Part shown: in pieces, positions 24,878-33,722 of the stretch
Numbering within the stretch: position 1 is the stretch's first letter
Layout of the letters: the number at the start of each line of letters is the position of its first letter
DNA from: Bacillota bacterium
GTDB lineage: Bacteria; Bacillota; Negativicutes; Sporomusales; Sporomusaceae
Direction of reading: 5' to 3'
NCBI GenBank assembly: GCA_023443285.1
Contig: JAEZVB010000043.1
Coordinates: forward strand, 1-57,275
Length of the DNA: 57,275 bases
The notes under the pieces: model-generated
The model's input: the letters and a program-made list of their open reading frames with translations, nothing else
Database searches by the model: none
Told to the model about the DNA's origin: nothing
Position numbers and translations under genes: made by a program

Positions 24878-25933
24878 ATGAATTTGATTTTTACAAAAGA
24901 TTTAGTTCCTGGCATGTGTATCGGTGGGGATGTGATAGCTAGGGATGGGTATATAAAGCTATTGGCTCAGGGAGTTGTTCTCACTCAATCGCAAATAGAC
25001 AGCCTTAGAAACTGGGGTTTGCCATCTATTTATATTGATGACACTACTGAGAAAATGAAGGACAAAGTAATTGCCGTTCATATGACCAAGAAGGAGTTTG
25101 CAAAAGGCTATAATGAAACCCTTGATAAAATTATTCATGCATTTAGACATATTAAAAAATTTAGAGAGGTTCCAATTGTCGAAATGCAGGAACTTGTTGA
25201 ACAAAAAATTATCCTTTTAGTAGAAACAATTGGGGTTTTGGAGCATTTGCATGATATACGGTGCTATAGTAAGAATACTTTCAACCACTCGTTACATGTT
25301 GCTATCATTGCCGGAATTTTGGGTAAGTGGTGCAACTACAAAGATACTGATTTAAAAAATCTAATTTTAACCGGCTTGCTCCATGATATAGGCAAAGTGG
25401 TTGTTCCTTTGTCTATATTGGATAAACCGGGAAGTTTGTCTGATGAAGAATTTGCCGTCATTAAGAAGCATCCGCAAGAAGGCTATCAAATGGTTAAAGA
25501 TGATGCCCGGATTTCAGAGAACGTAAAACTGGGAATTTGGCAGCACCATGAACGGCTGGATGGTAGCGGATATCCCCTTGGACTTGTCGGAGATGAAATT
25601 TATGCTGGGGCAAAAATTATTTCGATTGCTGATGTCTACGACGCAACAACATCTGATCGGGTATACCGTCGAAAAATGACGCCGTTTGAGGCACTTAATA
25701 TACTGGCAGATAGTATGTTTGAAAAGCTGGAACCTGCTGCCTGTTTGACTTTTATGAATAATATGGGGGATTATCTTACCGGGTGCAATGTGGCATTAAG
25801 CAATGGACAAAAAGCAAAAATTATTGCCATTAACGCCAGAGACAGATATTTTACCAAACCAATCGTTTGTACGCAAAATGGCAATCTTTTGGATCTGCAA
25901 GAGACAGATATATGTATTGAAGAAACTGAGTAG
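24878..25933 (+). CDS. HD-GYP cyclic-di-GMP phosphodiesterase
   Basis: 351 residues. The N-terminal region (about 1-120) is a small sensor-like domain resembling the DUF3391-type leader of HD-GYP proteins. The HD-GYP domain follows with HSLHVAIIAG, LLHDIGKVVVP, KKHPQEG, QHHERLDGSGYP and SIADVYDATTS, so all metal and GYP residues are kept. A C-terminal extension (about 300-351) follows. It should cleave c-di-GMP to pGpG/GMP. GAGGGCTG precedes the ATG. It is controlled by the upstream GEMM-I element. Confidence 0.92.
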   Translation: MNLIFTKDLVPGMCIGGDVIARDGYIKLLAQGVVLTQSQIDSLRNWGLPSIYIDDTTEKMKDKVIAVHMTKKEFAKGYNETLDKIIHAFRHIKKFREVPIVEMQELVEQKIILLVETIGVLEHLHDIRCYSKNTFNHSLHVAIIAGILGKWCNYKDTDLKNLILTGLLHDIGKVVVPLSILDKPGSLSDEEFAVIKKHPQEGYQMVKDDARISENVKLGIWQHHERLDGSGYPLGLVGDEIYAGAKIISIADVYDATTSDRVYRRKMTPFEALNILADSMFEKLEPAACLTFMNNMGDYLTGCNVALSNGQKAKIIAINARDRYFTKPIVCTQNGNLLDLQETDICIEETE

Positions 25934-25996
25934 TAAATAGGCCAGTTGTCTTTTGTGTTTTTTAGTCATTAGAATTTTAAACTAAGTTGCAGAATT

Positions 25997-26034
25997 AAGG
26001 CTATTTCTTTTTTATAGTTGGGATAGCCTTTTTT
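25997..26034 (+). terminator. Intrinsic terminator
   Basis: AAGGCTAT (25997-26004) pairs with ATAGCCTT (26023-26030) and a T run follows. It ends the HD-GYP unit. Confidence 0.85.
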
Positions 26035-26310
26035 GTGTTGAAATTCTTTGTTAGATAAACATCCAGAAGTTGATGAAATTGCCCGTTTTACGGGTAATCT
26101 GACTTCATGCTGATAGTTCCAATAGCTTTGCATGGTGTCGTCTTCCATTGATAACCTTATTTGCTATTTATATAATTATTTGTAAAATAAATCCCTTAAA
26201 TTCAAATTGATGGAAGGAAAAACGTGATGGATAGCGTAAATATATATATATATACAGTGTGTTTTTATTATTATTTGTAACTTTGTGGAATGATTTGAAA
26301 AATAAATAGT
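26035..26310. other. Intergenic region with an unassigned hairpin and a TA tract
   Basis: An 8-bp hairpin with a TTTTA loop (26078-26098) is flanked by short arms that could extend it. A (TA)n tract lies at about 26239-26254. The stretch is very AT-rich and carries no gene. It leads into the second c-di-GMP riboswitch, so it probably contains that unit's promoter, which I could not place. Confidence 0.4.
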
Positions 26311-26386
26311 TGGCAAACTTACTGAAAAGTAAGGACGCAAAGCTATGGGTCTACGGTACCACACGTACTATGATTGCCAGGTTGCC
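26311..26386 (+). promoter_or_regulatory. Cyclic-di-GMP-I (GEMM-I) riboswitch, second copy
   Basis: The same GEMM-I landmarks: TGGCAAACT, a helix closed by a GAAA-type loop (TACTGAAAAGTA), GGACGCAAAGCTATGGGTCT and GATTGCCAGGTTGCC. The variable helix differs from the copy at 24690. It precedes a chemoreceptor gene. Confidence 0.93.
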
Positions 26387-26409
26387 GTTTTAGTTACTAA
26401 AATGCTTTT

Positions 26410-26442
26410 AACCAGACTAAAACAACGGTCTGGTTTAACTTT
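26410..26442 (+). terminator. Riboswitch expression-platform terminator
   Basis: AACCAGAC (26410-26417) pairs with GTCTGGTT (26428-26435), followed by TAACTTTTG. It lies 24 nt after the aptamer, the usual place for a c-di-GMP-controlled terminator. Confidence 0.65.
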
Positions 26443-26610
26443 TGTATGTTAAAAATTTCTCAAAGAGTAAAAGGCTGTATGGCAGGCAATCAATAGAGTT
26501 GGTTTGTTGTAAGGTACTTAGGTTAAGGGCATAGGTATTTGGGTAAAGGGGGGATAAAAAGGTTTAATTTTATCTAGTGTTTTGCTCGGGCAGAAAGGAA
26601 TGATATAAAT

Positions 26611-28644
26611 ATGAAAGTTAGTAGCATAAAAGTAAAATTAATCCTAATTTTTTTGCCATTTGTAATTGTATCTTTTACTGTTTTATCTGGGTTAGGTTAC
26701 TTTTTATCCCGACAGGCATTAACCAGAAGTGTTGATGATACTGCTATGGCGATAGGAGCAGACTATGCCCATCGTATTGAAAATAATATTAATGGCGCAA
26801 AAGTTCAGTTAGAATCGTTTACCAGCAGTAGTCCGATATACAACCCTGTTGACAGACAGGCACTTGTGAAAAACTTATATGATTGTAATAAGCATTTAGA
26901 GTATCTGGCCAATATAGTCTACCTATTTCCTAATGGATCAGGGGTAAGGCCAGATGGCAGCAAGGTGGAAGCAGGTGATCGGGAGTATTTCAAAAAAACA
27001 AAGGCAACTCTTAAACCTGTTGTTTCTGATGTAATTGTTAGTAGAACCACAGGAAAAGTGGGTATTAATGTTGCCGTGCCTGTTCTTAACCAAGGACAAT
27101 TTGCCGGTGTGCTTACAGGTTCTATTGCAATGGACAGTCTTGTAGAATTGATAAAGGAACTAAAATTTCAAGAGTCTGGATATGGATTTATTCTTGATTC
27201 AACAGGTACTGTTATTGTAAACCCTCACAATCAGGAAGTAGAAGGTAAACTCAATCTCAACAGTAAGAGTATTAATCCGGATTTAAAACTAAAAGTGACA
27301 GAACTAGATGACAAATTTGTGAATTTGTACAAGTCGGCTGTTTCATCAGGCAAACAGGTGCGCGGGAGATATATGTCTGAGGAAGGGGTTACCGTTATTG
27401 GCATAATAACCCCAATTAATTTAATCGGTGGCAGTCAATGGTACATGGTAGTTGCCGCTCCAGAAGCAGAGGCTATGCAGAAAGTAAATGCACTTATGTG
27501 GGCTATGTTGCTAGCATCACTTATCTGTCTGGTGGCAGCTATTGTATTTGTCATTATAGTTAGCCGGCGTATTGCCAGCCCTATAGCGTCAATTAGAGAT
27601 GAATGCTTGTTGTTGGCAAACGGCGATTTACGAGAACGTGAAAGAAAGATTTTTTCGCATGATGAAATTGGCCAGTTGGTTAGTGGATTTGCTGATATGC
27701 GGAGCTCTTTGTATGAATTAATTAGTAAGATTAAAAACTCAACCGGACAGATGGCCGATATTTCACACAACATGGCAGAGGGAGCAAAGCAAAATGGTGA
27801 AGTAGCCAATCGGGTTGCTGCATCGATAAGTCAGATTGCCGAAGGGGCAACACAGCAAAATGAAAAAATTATTGAAATTCGTAACAAGGTGGAAGCCACT
27901 AGAGCGCATGTTCAGGCCGGACTGGAAGAAGCAACAATAACACTTAAATATGCTACCGGGACATCACAGTCCACTGCTGAAGGAGTACAATCATTGCAGG
28001 TTGCAACAGACCAACTGACTACTTTACAAGGTACTGTCCAATCCGCAACTGAGTCAATGCAAAATTTGGGGCAGCGGTCACATGAAATTGGCAGTATAGT
28101 AGACATCATTACCAGTATTGCCGGACAGACAAACTTGTTGTCTCTAAATGCGGCCATCGAGGCAGCAAGAGCTGGCGAGCATGGCAAGGGTTTTGGTGTA
28201 GTAGCAGAGGAAGTCCGCAAGCTTGCTGAGCAATCCGCTAATGCAGCAACACAAATTAATAACCTTGTACGAGATATCCAATCGGAAACAGCATCAACTG
28301 TTCAAATTATGGAAAATAGTATGGCGCAGGTGGATTTGCAAGTAAGCAATTTCGCGACCGTAGGCCAAGTTATCCAACAGGCTACTGATGCCATTGCGCA
28401 ATCGGAAAAAAATATAAGCAGCTTGCTGAATCATCTGGATACACTAGAAAAACACTCGGTAAGTGTGCAAGAGGCGGTAACCACTATATCTGAGGTTGTT
28501 GAAGGAACGGCAGATGCAACCGGAGAAGTTGCTGCAATGGCAGAGGAGCAATCGGCTTCAACAGAGCAAATTTCTGCTTTAAGCAACACGATAGCTAATA
28601 TAGCCGAAGAGCTAAAAGTACTTAGCGATAAATTTAATGTTTAA
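26611..28644 (+). CDS. Methyl-accepting chemotaxis protein (dCache type)
   Basis: 677 residues. TM1 is at about 10-30, then a periplasmic double-Cache-like sensor (REYFKKTKATLKPVVSDVIV and the AVPVLNQGQFAGVLTGSIAM repeat-like segment), TM2 at about 290-315, HAMP, and a long cytoplasmic coiled coil with the signalling tip SIAGQTNLLSLNAAIEAARA. It relays ligand binding to CheA/CheW. The ATG follows AGAAAGGAATG. It is paralogous to the receptor at 36614. Placing it behind a c-di-GMP riboswitch ties chemotaxis receptor supply to the motile/sessile switch. Confidence 0.93.
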   Translation: MKVSSIKVKLILIFLPFVIVSFTVLSGLGYFLSRQALTRSVDDTAMAIGADYAHRIENNINGAKVQLESFTSSSPIYNPVDRQALVKNLYDCNKHLEYLANIVYLFPNGSGVRPDGSKVEAGDREYFKKTKATLKPVVSDVIVSRTTGKVGINVAVPVLNQGQFAGVLTGSIAMDSLVELIKELKFQESGYGFILDSTGTVIVNPHNQEVEGKLNLNSKSINPDLKLKVTELDDKFVNLYKSAVSSGKQVRGRYMSEEGVTVIGIITPINLIGGSQWYMVVAAPEAEAMQKVNALMWAMLLASLICLVAAIVFVIIVSRRIASPIASIRDECLLLANGDLRERERKIFSHDEIGQLVSGFADMRSSLYELISKIKNSTGQMADISHNMAEGAKQNGEVANRVAASISQIAEGATQQNEKIIEIRNKVEATRAHVQAGLEEATITLKYATGTSQSTAEGVQSLQVATDQLTTLQGTVQSATESMQNLGQRSHEIGSIVDIITSIAGQTNLLSLNAAIEAARAGEHGKGFGVVAEEVRKLAEQSANAATQINNLVRDIQSETASTVQIMENSMAQVDLQVSNFATVGQVIQQATDAIAQSEKNISSLLNHLDTLEKHSVSVQEAVTTISEVVEGTADATGEVAAMAEEQSASTEQISALSNTIANIAEELKVLSDKFNV

Positions 28645-28723
28645 TAAGTACGGTAATCATTCGAACTAGACATAGCCTTCGACGCTAGCATAAGGGTTAA
28701 TACCGGAAAATGGGGGAACGACG

Positions 28724-29083
28724 TTGCCGAAAAATGTAATTACGATTCTTATAAGCGGTTTTCTTGGCGGCTTGTGGAGCGGTCTCCTGGGACTAGGCGG
28801 AGGAATTGTGATGCTAGTCATTATGGTTGCCTGTTGGAATGTGAAGCAGCATATTGCCAACGCCACCTCACTGGCCGTAATTTTGCCAACTGCAATTGTG
28901 GGAAGTTTACTATATCAGCACCAGGGTCTTTTGGATATGATGCTTGCCGGAAAAGTTGCGGCCGGTTGTGTTGTCGGTGCGTATTTTGGCTCTACATTAG
29001 CCTGCCGGTTACCAGCGGCCACTTTGAAAAAGTATCTTTCTGGCGTACTGGTTATAGTCGGAATATGGATGGTGATTCGATGA
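28724..29083 (+). CDS. TSUP (TauE/SafE) permease, N-terminal half
   Basis: 119 residues with about four membrane segments. LISGFLGGLWSGLLGLGGGI is the N-terminal repeat signature of the TauE/SafE family. Full-length TSUP permeases have about 250 residues and two such repeats; here the second repeat is a separate gene overlapping by 4 nt. The TTG start has GGGGGAACGACG before it. The two products probably form a heteromeric exporter or importer of an anionic sulfur compound or organic acid (inference). Confidence 0.82.
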   Translation: MPKNVITILISGFLGGLWSGLLGLGGGIVMLVIMVACWNVKQHIANATSLAVILPTAIVGSLLYQHQGLLDMMLAGKVAAGCVVGAYFGSTLACRLPAATLKKYLSGVLVIVGIWMVIR

Positions 29084-29481
29084 TATTGCTTTTGTTGGGA
29101 CTGGTTACAGGGTTTCTTAGTGGTTTGCTGGGTATTGGCGGAGGAATAATTATAATTCCGGCGCTTGTCCTAGGCCTGGGATATTCCCAGCATGCAGCCC
29201 AGGGAATATCCTTGGTACTCATCATTCCTGCCGTTCTATCAGGATTAATTACTTATCACCGCAAAGGCTTGGTGGACTACCGGATGGCGGGGCTGCTGTC
29301 CATAGGTTCTATTGTCGGCGCAAGCTTTGGAGCTAACTTTGTTCAATATATCCCAGGTTTAATACTAGAAAAAATATTCGGGGCAGTGCTTGTTTTACTT
29401 GGATATAAAATGTATCGGGATGTTTCCAAACAGTCAGCTTTAGAATGTAAGACTGTGAAACTAGTAGATGAAGTAAAATAA
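29080..29481 (+). CDS. TSUP (TauE/SafE) permease, C-terminal half
   Basis: 133 residues. It begins LLLLGLVTGFLSGLLGIGGG, again the repeat signature, with about four membrane segments and a short charged tail. Its ATG overlaps the stop of the first half (ATGA) and has GGTGATTCG before it. The frame is open upstream to 28774, but that part lies inside the first gene. A frameshifted single gene is unlikely because each half has its own start context and its own repeat. Confidence 0.82.
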   Translation: MILLLLGLVTGFLSGLLGIGGGIIIIPALVLGLGYSQHAAQGISLVLIIPAVLSGLITYHRKGLVDYRMAGLLSIGSIVGASFGANFVQYIPGLILEKIFGAVLVLLGYKMYRDVSKQSALECKTVKLVDEVK

Positions 29482-29500
29482 TACAGCCAGGAGGAATAAA

Positions 29501-30679
29501 ATGCCATTAGGGAATGTTGTTGTTTTAGATTTAACGCGGGTATTGGCAGGACCGTTTGCAACCTCAATATTGGCCGACTTTGGTGCTTCAATAATTAAAA
29601 TTGAGCCGCCCGAAGGGGATGATGCCCGAGGGTATGGTCCTTTTATCGGTGAAGAGAGCCGTTATTTTATGGGTCTTAATCGCGGAAAACAGTCGATGAC
29701 CCTTAATCTGAAAAGTTCAGAAGGACAAGCTATTCTCAAAAAAATGGTTCAGCATGCCGATGTGCTTGTTGAAAATTACCGCCCGGGAGTAATGGATAAA
29801 TTCGGCTTAAGCTATGAAACACTCAAAGAAATCAATCCCAAGCTTATTTATGCAGCCTGTTCAGGGTTTGGTCAGACTGGACCATACCGGAATAAGTCAG
29901 CCTATGATATAACTATTCAGGGCATCGGCGGGATTATGAGTGTAACCGGACAGGAAAACGGCGAACCCACCCGGGTCGGAATCCCCTTTGGTGATGTTTT
30001 ACCGGGATTGTATCTGGCTAATGGAATTCTTCTGGCTTTGTACCATCGTCAGCAAACCGGCAAAGGCCAGATGGTGGACGTATCGATGCTTGATTGCCAG
30101 GTAGCAGTCATGGATTCCCATATCGGAAAATATTTCTCTACCGGGATTGTGCAAAAGCCAATTGGCAACCGCCATCCGACCGTTACGCCATTAGAATCGT
30201 TCAAGACACAAGATGGCTATGTTATTGCTGCTGTAGGAAACGAAAAAACCTGGGAGAAGTTTTGTACATTGCTAAATGTCTCGCATTTATTAACTGATGA
30301 ACGCTTCTTAACTAATAATTTACGGACAAAATACCGCGATGAACTCAAAAAGCCGTTGGCCGAAGTTTTCCTAACCAAGGCTTCCGCAGAATGGATAAAA
30401 CTTTTGGAAGAAACGGGTATTCCCTGTGGAATAATCAATACGATTGATAAAGTTGTGGAAGACGAACAGGTATTGGCTAGAGATATGATTGTAGAAGTCA
30501 ACCACGCCGTCGCAGGTAAGGTGAAAATGGCAGGTGTTCCGATTAAATTGTCCGAAACTCCCGGAACAATCCAAACAGCTTCACCGTTATTAGGAGCGCA
30601 TACCAACGAAATTCTTCAGCAATATTTTAAAATGGATTCCAAGAAAATAGATGAACTACGGGCAATGCGAGCTATTTAA
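29501..30679 (+). CDS. CaiB/BaiF-family (class III) CoA-transferase
   Basis: 392 residues. Family hallmarks are VLDLTRVLAGPFATSILADF at the N-terminus, KIEPPEGDDARGYGPF, NRGKQSMTLNLKSSEGQ, GFGQTGPYRNKSAYDIT and the catalytic aspartate about residue 198 in VDVSMLD. It moves CoA between carboxylic acids through a mixed-anhydride/thioester cycle. It is 19 nt downstream of the TSUP genes behind AGGAGG, so it is likely cotranscribed, and the pair may handle one imported acid. Formyl-CoA:oxalate transfer is one possibility given the OFA transporter at 55 kb, but no oxalyl-CoA decarboxylase is seen. Confidence 0.9.
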   Translation: MPLGNVVVLDLTRVLAGPFATSILADFGASIIKIEPPEGDDARGYGPFIGEESRYFMGLNRGKQSMTLNLKSSEGQAILKKMVQHADVLVENYRPGVMDKFGLSYETLKEINPKLIYAACSGFGQTGPYRNKSAYDITIQGIGGIMSVTGQENGEPTRVGIPFGDVLPGLYLANGILLALYHRQQTGKGQMVDVSMLDCQVAVMDSHIGKYFSTGIVQKPIGNRHPTVTPLESFKTQDGYVIAAVGNEKTWEKFCTLLNVSHLLTDERFLTNNLRTKYRDELKKPLAEVFLTKASAEWIKLLEETGIPCGIINTIDKVVEDEQVLARDMIVEVNHAVAGKVKMAGVPIKLSETPGTIQTASPLLGAHTNEILQQYFKMDSKKIDELRAMRAI

Positions 30680-30771
30680 AAGAGCAGAAATAGGAATCGA
30701 GAACTAATAGTGTAAAAGAAAGCAGGAAGCTCATTGAGCGGGAATCGAAATCATATGGCCACGAAAGTTGC

Positions 30772-30800
30772 TTGAATTGCAGGCAAAAACGTGGTATACT
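30772..30800 (+). promoter_or_regulatory. Promoter of the thiazole operon
   Basis: TTGAAT (30772-30777), 17-bp spacer, TATACT (30795-30800). The start point would be near 30808, only about 9 nt before the attenuator hairpin. Confidence 0.75.
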
Positions 30801-30816
30801 GCAAAAATAGAAATAG

Positions 30817-30873
30817 CACTAAATGGGGGACACCACCGAAAGGGTGTCAAACTCATTTAGTGTTTTTTTTTTT
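30817..30873 (+). terminator. Leader hairpin/attenuator before thiS
   Basis: Outer stem CACTAAATG (30817-30825) with CATTTAGTG (30854-30862), inner stem GACACC (30829-30834) with GGTGTC (30843-30848), then eleven T residues. It lies between the thi promoter and thiS, so it would stop transcription unless antagonised. The ribosome-binding site starts immediately after the T run. It lacks TPP-riboswitch landmarks such as CTGAGA. A candidate 'thiS motif' RNA or another small ligand- or protein-sensing leader is possible. Confidence 0.75.
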
Positions 30874-30892
30874 GAAAGGGAGGGCTGAAGCA

Positions 30893-31087
30893 ATGATGCT
30901 GAATGGTAAGACGGCTATGCTGGAACGAGAACAAACTTTGCTTGAGTTTTTAACAACTGCGAACTTTGATTTAAAGACGATTGCGGTCGAGCGCAATGGG
31001 GTGATTGTGCCCAAGGCAGAGTATGAAAACATCCGCCTTGAGGATGAAGATACACTGGAAATCGTTCGATTTGTAGGTGGCGGTTGA
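30893..31087 (+). CDS. thiS: Sulfur carrier protein ThiS
   Basis: A 64-residue ubiquitin-like protein ending in the required Gly-Gly (RFVGGG). It carries sulfur as a thiocarboxylate for thiazole formation. LNGKTAMLEREQTLLEFL and VAVERNG-like IAVERNGVIVPKAEY are family segments. ATG 30893 is preceded by GGGAGGG; the frame upstream to 30791 crosses the attenuator and is not coding. Confidence 0.9.
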   Translation: MMLNGKTAMLEREQTLLEFLTTANFDLKTIAVERNGVIVPKAEYENIRLEDEDTLEIVRFVGGG

Positions 31088-31088
31088 G

Positions 31089-31775
31089 ATGCAGGTTGAT
31101 AAAGAAGAGCAGGACACATTGGCCATCATCCGCAAAGGGGCTATGCCCCAGCAGGCAGAACTGGAAAGCATGATGATGGCTCGGCATACGCCTGAGGTAC
31201 ATAAAAAATTGAAACAGGGTCGGGTGGCTATTGCCGGGCTTGGGGGATTAGGATCAAACATTGCTGTTATGCTAACGCGAATTGGCGTGGGACATCTGTT
31301 GTTAGTGGATTTTGATATTGTTGAACCTAGTAATCTGAATCGGCAAAGTTACTATATCCGCCATTTGGGAATGCCCAAAACATTGGCATTACAAAGTCAA
31401 TTAACAGAAATTAATCCCTTCATTCACGTCGAAACTTGTACAGTTCGGGTGAATGCCGAAAATGCGGCTGAACTGTTTGACGGCTATCAAATTCTGTGTG
31501 AGGCGTTTGACAAACCGGACGCCAAGGCTATGCTGGTAAATACGGCGCTGACAAAGCTGCCTGACATTAAAATTGTGGCCGCCTCCGGTATGGCTGGGTA
31601 TGCCAGTTCCAATTTGATAAAAACAGTACAACCTATTAAACGGTTATATGTGTGTGGTGATCTAGAAACCGGTGCAGGCATTGGTACAGGCCTGATGGCT
31701 CCTCGCGTCCAGATTTGTGCCGGCCATCAGGCCAATATGATTTTACGGCTTTTAGTAGGAATAACGGAAATATGA
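31089..31775 (+). CDS. thiF: ThiS adenylyltransferase ThiF
   Basis: 228 residues of the E1-like/MoeB-ThiF superfamily. The nucleotide-binding GLGGLGSNIAVMLTRIGVG, the VDFDIVEPSNLNRQ segment and the EAFDKPDAKAMLV segment are present. It adenylates the ThiS C-terminus. The ATG is just after the thiS stop; an in-frame GTG at 31077 overlaps thiS. It belongs to the short ThiF type found with thiSGH in anaerobes. Confidence 0.92.
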   Translation: MQVDKEEQDTLAIIRKGAMPQQAELESMMMARHTPEVHKKLKQGRVAIAGLGGLGSNIAVMLTRIGVGHLLLVDFDIVEPSNLNRQSYYIRHLGMPKTLALQSQLTEINPFIHVETCTVRVNAENAAELFDGYQILCEAFDKPDAKAMLVNTALTKLPDIKIVAASGMAGYASSNLIKTVQPIKRLYVCGDLETGAGIGTGLMAPRVQICAGHQANMILRLLVGITEI

Positions 31776-31792
31776 GATAAGAGGTGCATAGC

Positions 31793-32560
31793 ATGAATGA
31801 CCAGCTTGTGATTGGGGGACACGAATTTCAGTCTCGGTTGATTTTGGGTTCAGGCAAGTTTTCGCTTGACTTGACTCAGGCGGTGATAAAACACGGTGAA
31901 GTTGAGATGGTAACGCTGGCTTTGCGCCGGGCTAATGTTGGCGGTCAGGAAAATATTTTAGAGTATATTCCAAAAGGAATTACGCTGCTGCCGAATACTT
32001 CGGGTGCCAGAAATGCCGCAGAGGCTGTCCGGATTGCCAGGCTGGCACGGGAGATAGGCTGCGGGGATTTTGTTAAACTTGAGGTTATTCACGATTCCAA
32101 ATACCTGCTGCCTGATAATTACGAAACAATTAAGGCAACGGAGGTTTTGGCTAAAGAAGGCTTTATTGTCATGCCTTACATGTATCCTGACCTCAATGCT
32201 GCCCGGGCACTAGTCGACGCCGGGGCGGCGTCTGTCATGCCGCTCGGGGCACCGATTGGCAGTAATAAAGGCCTTTGTACCAAAGAGTTTATCCGCATTT
32301 TGGTGGAGGAAATAAACCTGCCGATTATTGTCGATGCAGGAATCGGACGCCCGTCACAAGCGTGTGAAGCCATGGAGATGGGCGTAGATGCGGTGATGTG
32401 CAATACGGCAATTGCTACCTCAGGAAATGTGGCTCAAATGGCTAGCGCGTTCAAGAGCGCAGTTGAGGCCGGACGGACGGCCTATTTGGCCGGTCTGGGG
32501 CGCGTGCTGGATAAAGAGGCTGAGGCATCCAGTCCTTTGACTGGATTTTTGGAGGATTGA
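31793..32560 (+). CDS. thiG: Thiazole synthase ThiG
   Basis: A 255-residue TIM-barrel enzyme joining deoxyxylulose-5-phosphate, dehydroglycine and ThiS-thiocarboxylate into the thiazole. The Schiff-base lysine lies in CGDFVKLEVI. DAGAASVMPLGAPIGSNKGL and DAGIGRPSQACEAMEMGVDA are phosphate-site motifs. ATG 31793 follows GAGGTG; the frame is open to a GTG at 31784. Confidence 0.96.
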   Translation: MNDQLVIGGHEFQSRLILGSGKFSLDLTQAVIKHGEVEMVTLALRRANVGGQENILEYIPKGITLLPNTSGARNAAEAVRIARLAREIGCGDFVKLEVIHDSKYLLPDNYETIKATEVLAKEGFIVMPYMYPDLNAARALVDAGAASVMPLGAPIGSNKGLCTKEFIRILVEEINLPIIVDAGIGRPSQACEAMEMGVDAVMCNTAIATSGNVAQMASAFKSAVEAGRTAYLAGLGRVLDKEAEASSPLTGFLED

Positions 32561-32564
32561 GAGT

Positions 32565-33716
32565 ATGATAGAGCAGCAAGATCATATGACATATCAGGAC
32601 GGAATGGAGATCATTGACTCAGACTTACTGGAAAAAGTCGGGGCTTTGGTGGATCGGTATGAGTATCAACAGTGCACGGGAGAAGATGTAAGAAGGGCGT
32701 TACAGAAAGAACGGCTCACGATGGAGGACTACGGAGTGATTCTGTCGCCTGCGGCAGCGGATTTTCTGGAGGAAATGGCAGCAAAGGCCAGACGTGAGAC
32801 ACGGCGGCATTTTGGCAATGCGGTGCAGCTATTTACGCCGCTGTATATTGCCAACTACTGCGAAAATCATTGCGTTTATTGCGGCTTTAATTGTCAGAAT
32901 CGTATTCATAGAGGCAAGCTGACCCTAAAGGAAATTGAAGAAGAGTTACAGGCCATAGCGGCAACTGGGCTCAAGGAAATTTTGCTGCTTACCGGGGAAT
33001 CGCGCCAGCAGTCAGGCGTTGCCTATATTGGGGAAGCCGTAAAATTAGCGGCTAATTATTTCTCCACGGTCGGTATTGAGATTTATCCTTTAAACAGTGA
33101 TGAATATGCTTACTTACGAGAGTGTGGAACCGATTTTGTCAGTGTTTATCAGGAAACCTACAATGCATACAAGTATGAGCAGGTTCATTTGCGTGGACCC
33201 AAACGGGTTTTCCCCTATCGCTTTCATGCCCAGGAGCGTGCACTTAGGGGCGGGATGCGCGGTGTAGCCTTTGGGGCGCTGCTTGGCTTGGATGACTTCC
33301 GCAAGGATGCCTTTGCCGTTGGTTTGCACGCATACCTCTTACAGCAGAAATATCCCCACGCGGAAATTTCCTTCTCGACTCCGCGCCTAAGGCCTTATAT
33401 TAACAATGAGAAGAATAATCCCAAGGATGTTCATGAAAAAGAGCTGCTGCAGGTTATGCTGGCATATCGCTTATTTATGCCATTTGCGGGAATTACCATA
33501 TCCACGAGAGAAAGGGCCGGGTTTCGTGACAATGTTATTGGGATAGCGGCTACCAAAATCTCTGCCGGGGTTAGTGTCGGCGTTGGCGGGCATAAGACCG
33601 AGGAAAAGGGTGATGAGCAATTTGCGATTGCCGATCCGCGCAGTGTGGCTGAAGTTCACAATATGATAATTGCCAAAAAACTCCAGCCAGTTTATACTGA
33701 TTATATGCGGGTGTAG
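32565..33716 (+). CDS. thiH: 2-iminoacetate synthase ThiH
   Basis: A 383-residue radical SAM enzyme with the cluster motif CENHCVYC (C-x3-C-x2-C) at about residue 98. It cleaves tyrosine to dehydroglycine and p-cresol, the anaerobic route to the thiazole precursor. LTGESRQQSGVAYIGEAV and the C-terminal GVGGHKTEEKGDEQFAIAD segment match ThiH. The ATG follows GGAGGATTGAGA. Using ThiH rather than glycine oxidase ThiO fits an anaerobe. Confidence 0.95.
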   Translation: MIEQQDHMTYQDGMEIIDSDLLEKVGALVDRYEYQQCTGEDVRRALQKERLTMEDYGVILSPAAADFLEEMAAKARRETRRHFGNAVQLFTPLYIANYCENHCVYCGFNCQNRIHRGKLTLKEIEEELQAIAATGLKEILLLTGESRQQSGVAYIGEAVKLAANYFSTVGIEIYPLNSDEYAYLRECGTDFVSVYQETYNAYKYEQVHLRGPKRVFPYRFHAQERALRGGMRGVAFGALLGLDDFRKDAFAVGLHAYLLQQKYPHAEISFSTPRLRPYINNEKNNPKDVHEKELLQVMLAYRLFMPFAGITISTRERAGFRDNVIGIAATKISAGVSVGVGGHKTEEKGDEQFAIADPRSVAEVHNMIIAKKLQPVYTDYMRV

Positions 33717-33722
33717 CCGAGT

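Noticed and set aside
26239..26254. (TA)n tract as a possible CRISPR or mobile-element edge
   Set aside because: It is a simple dinucleotide tract with no repeat-spacer pattern and no flanking duplicated ends.
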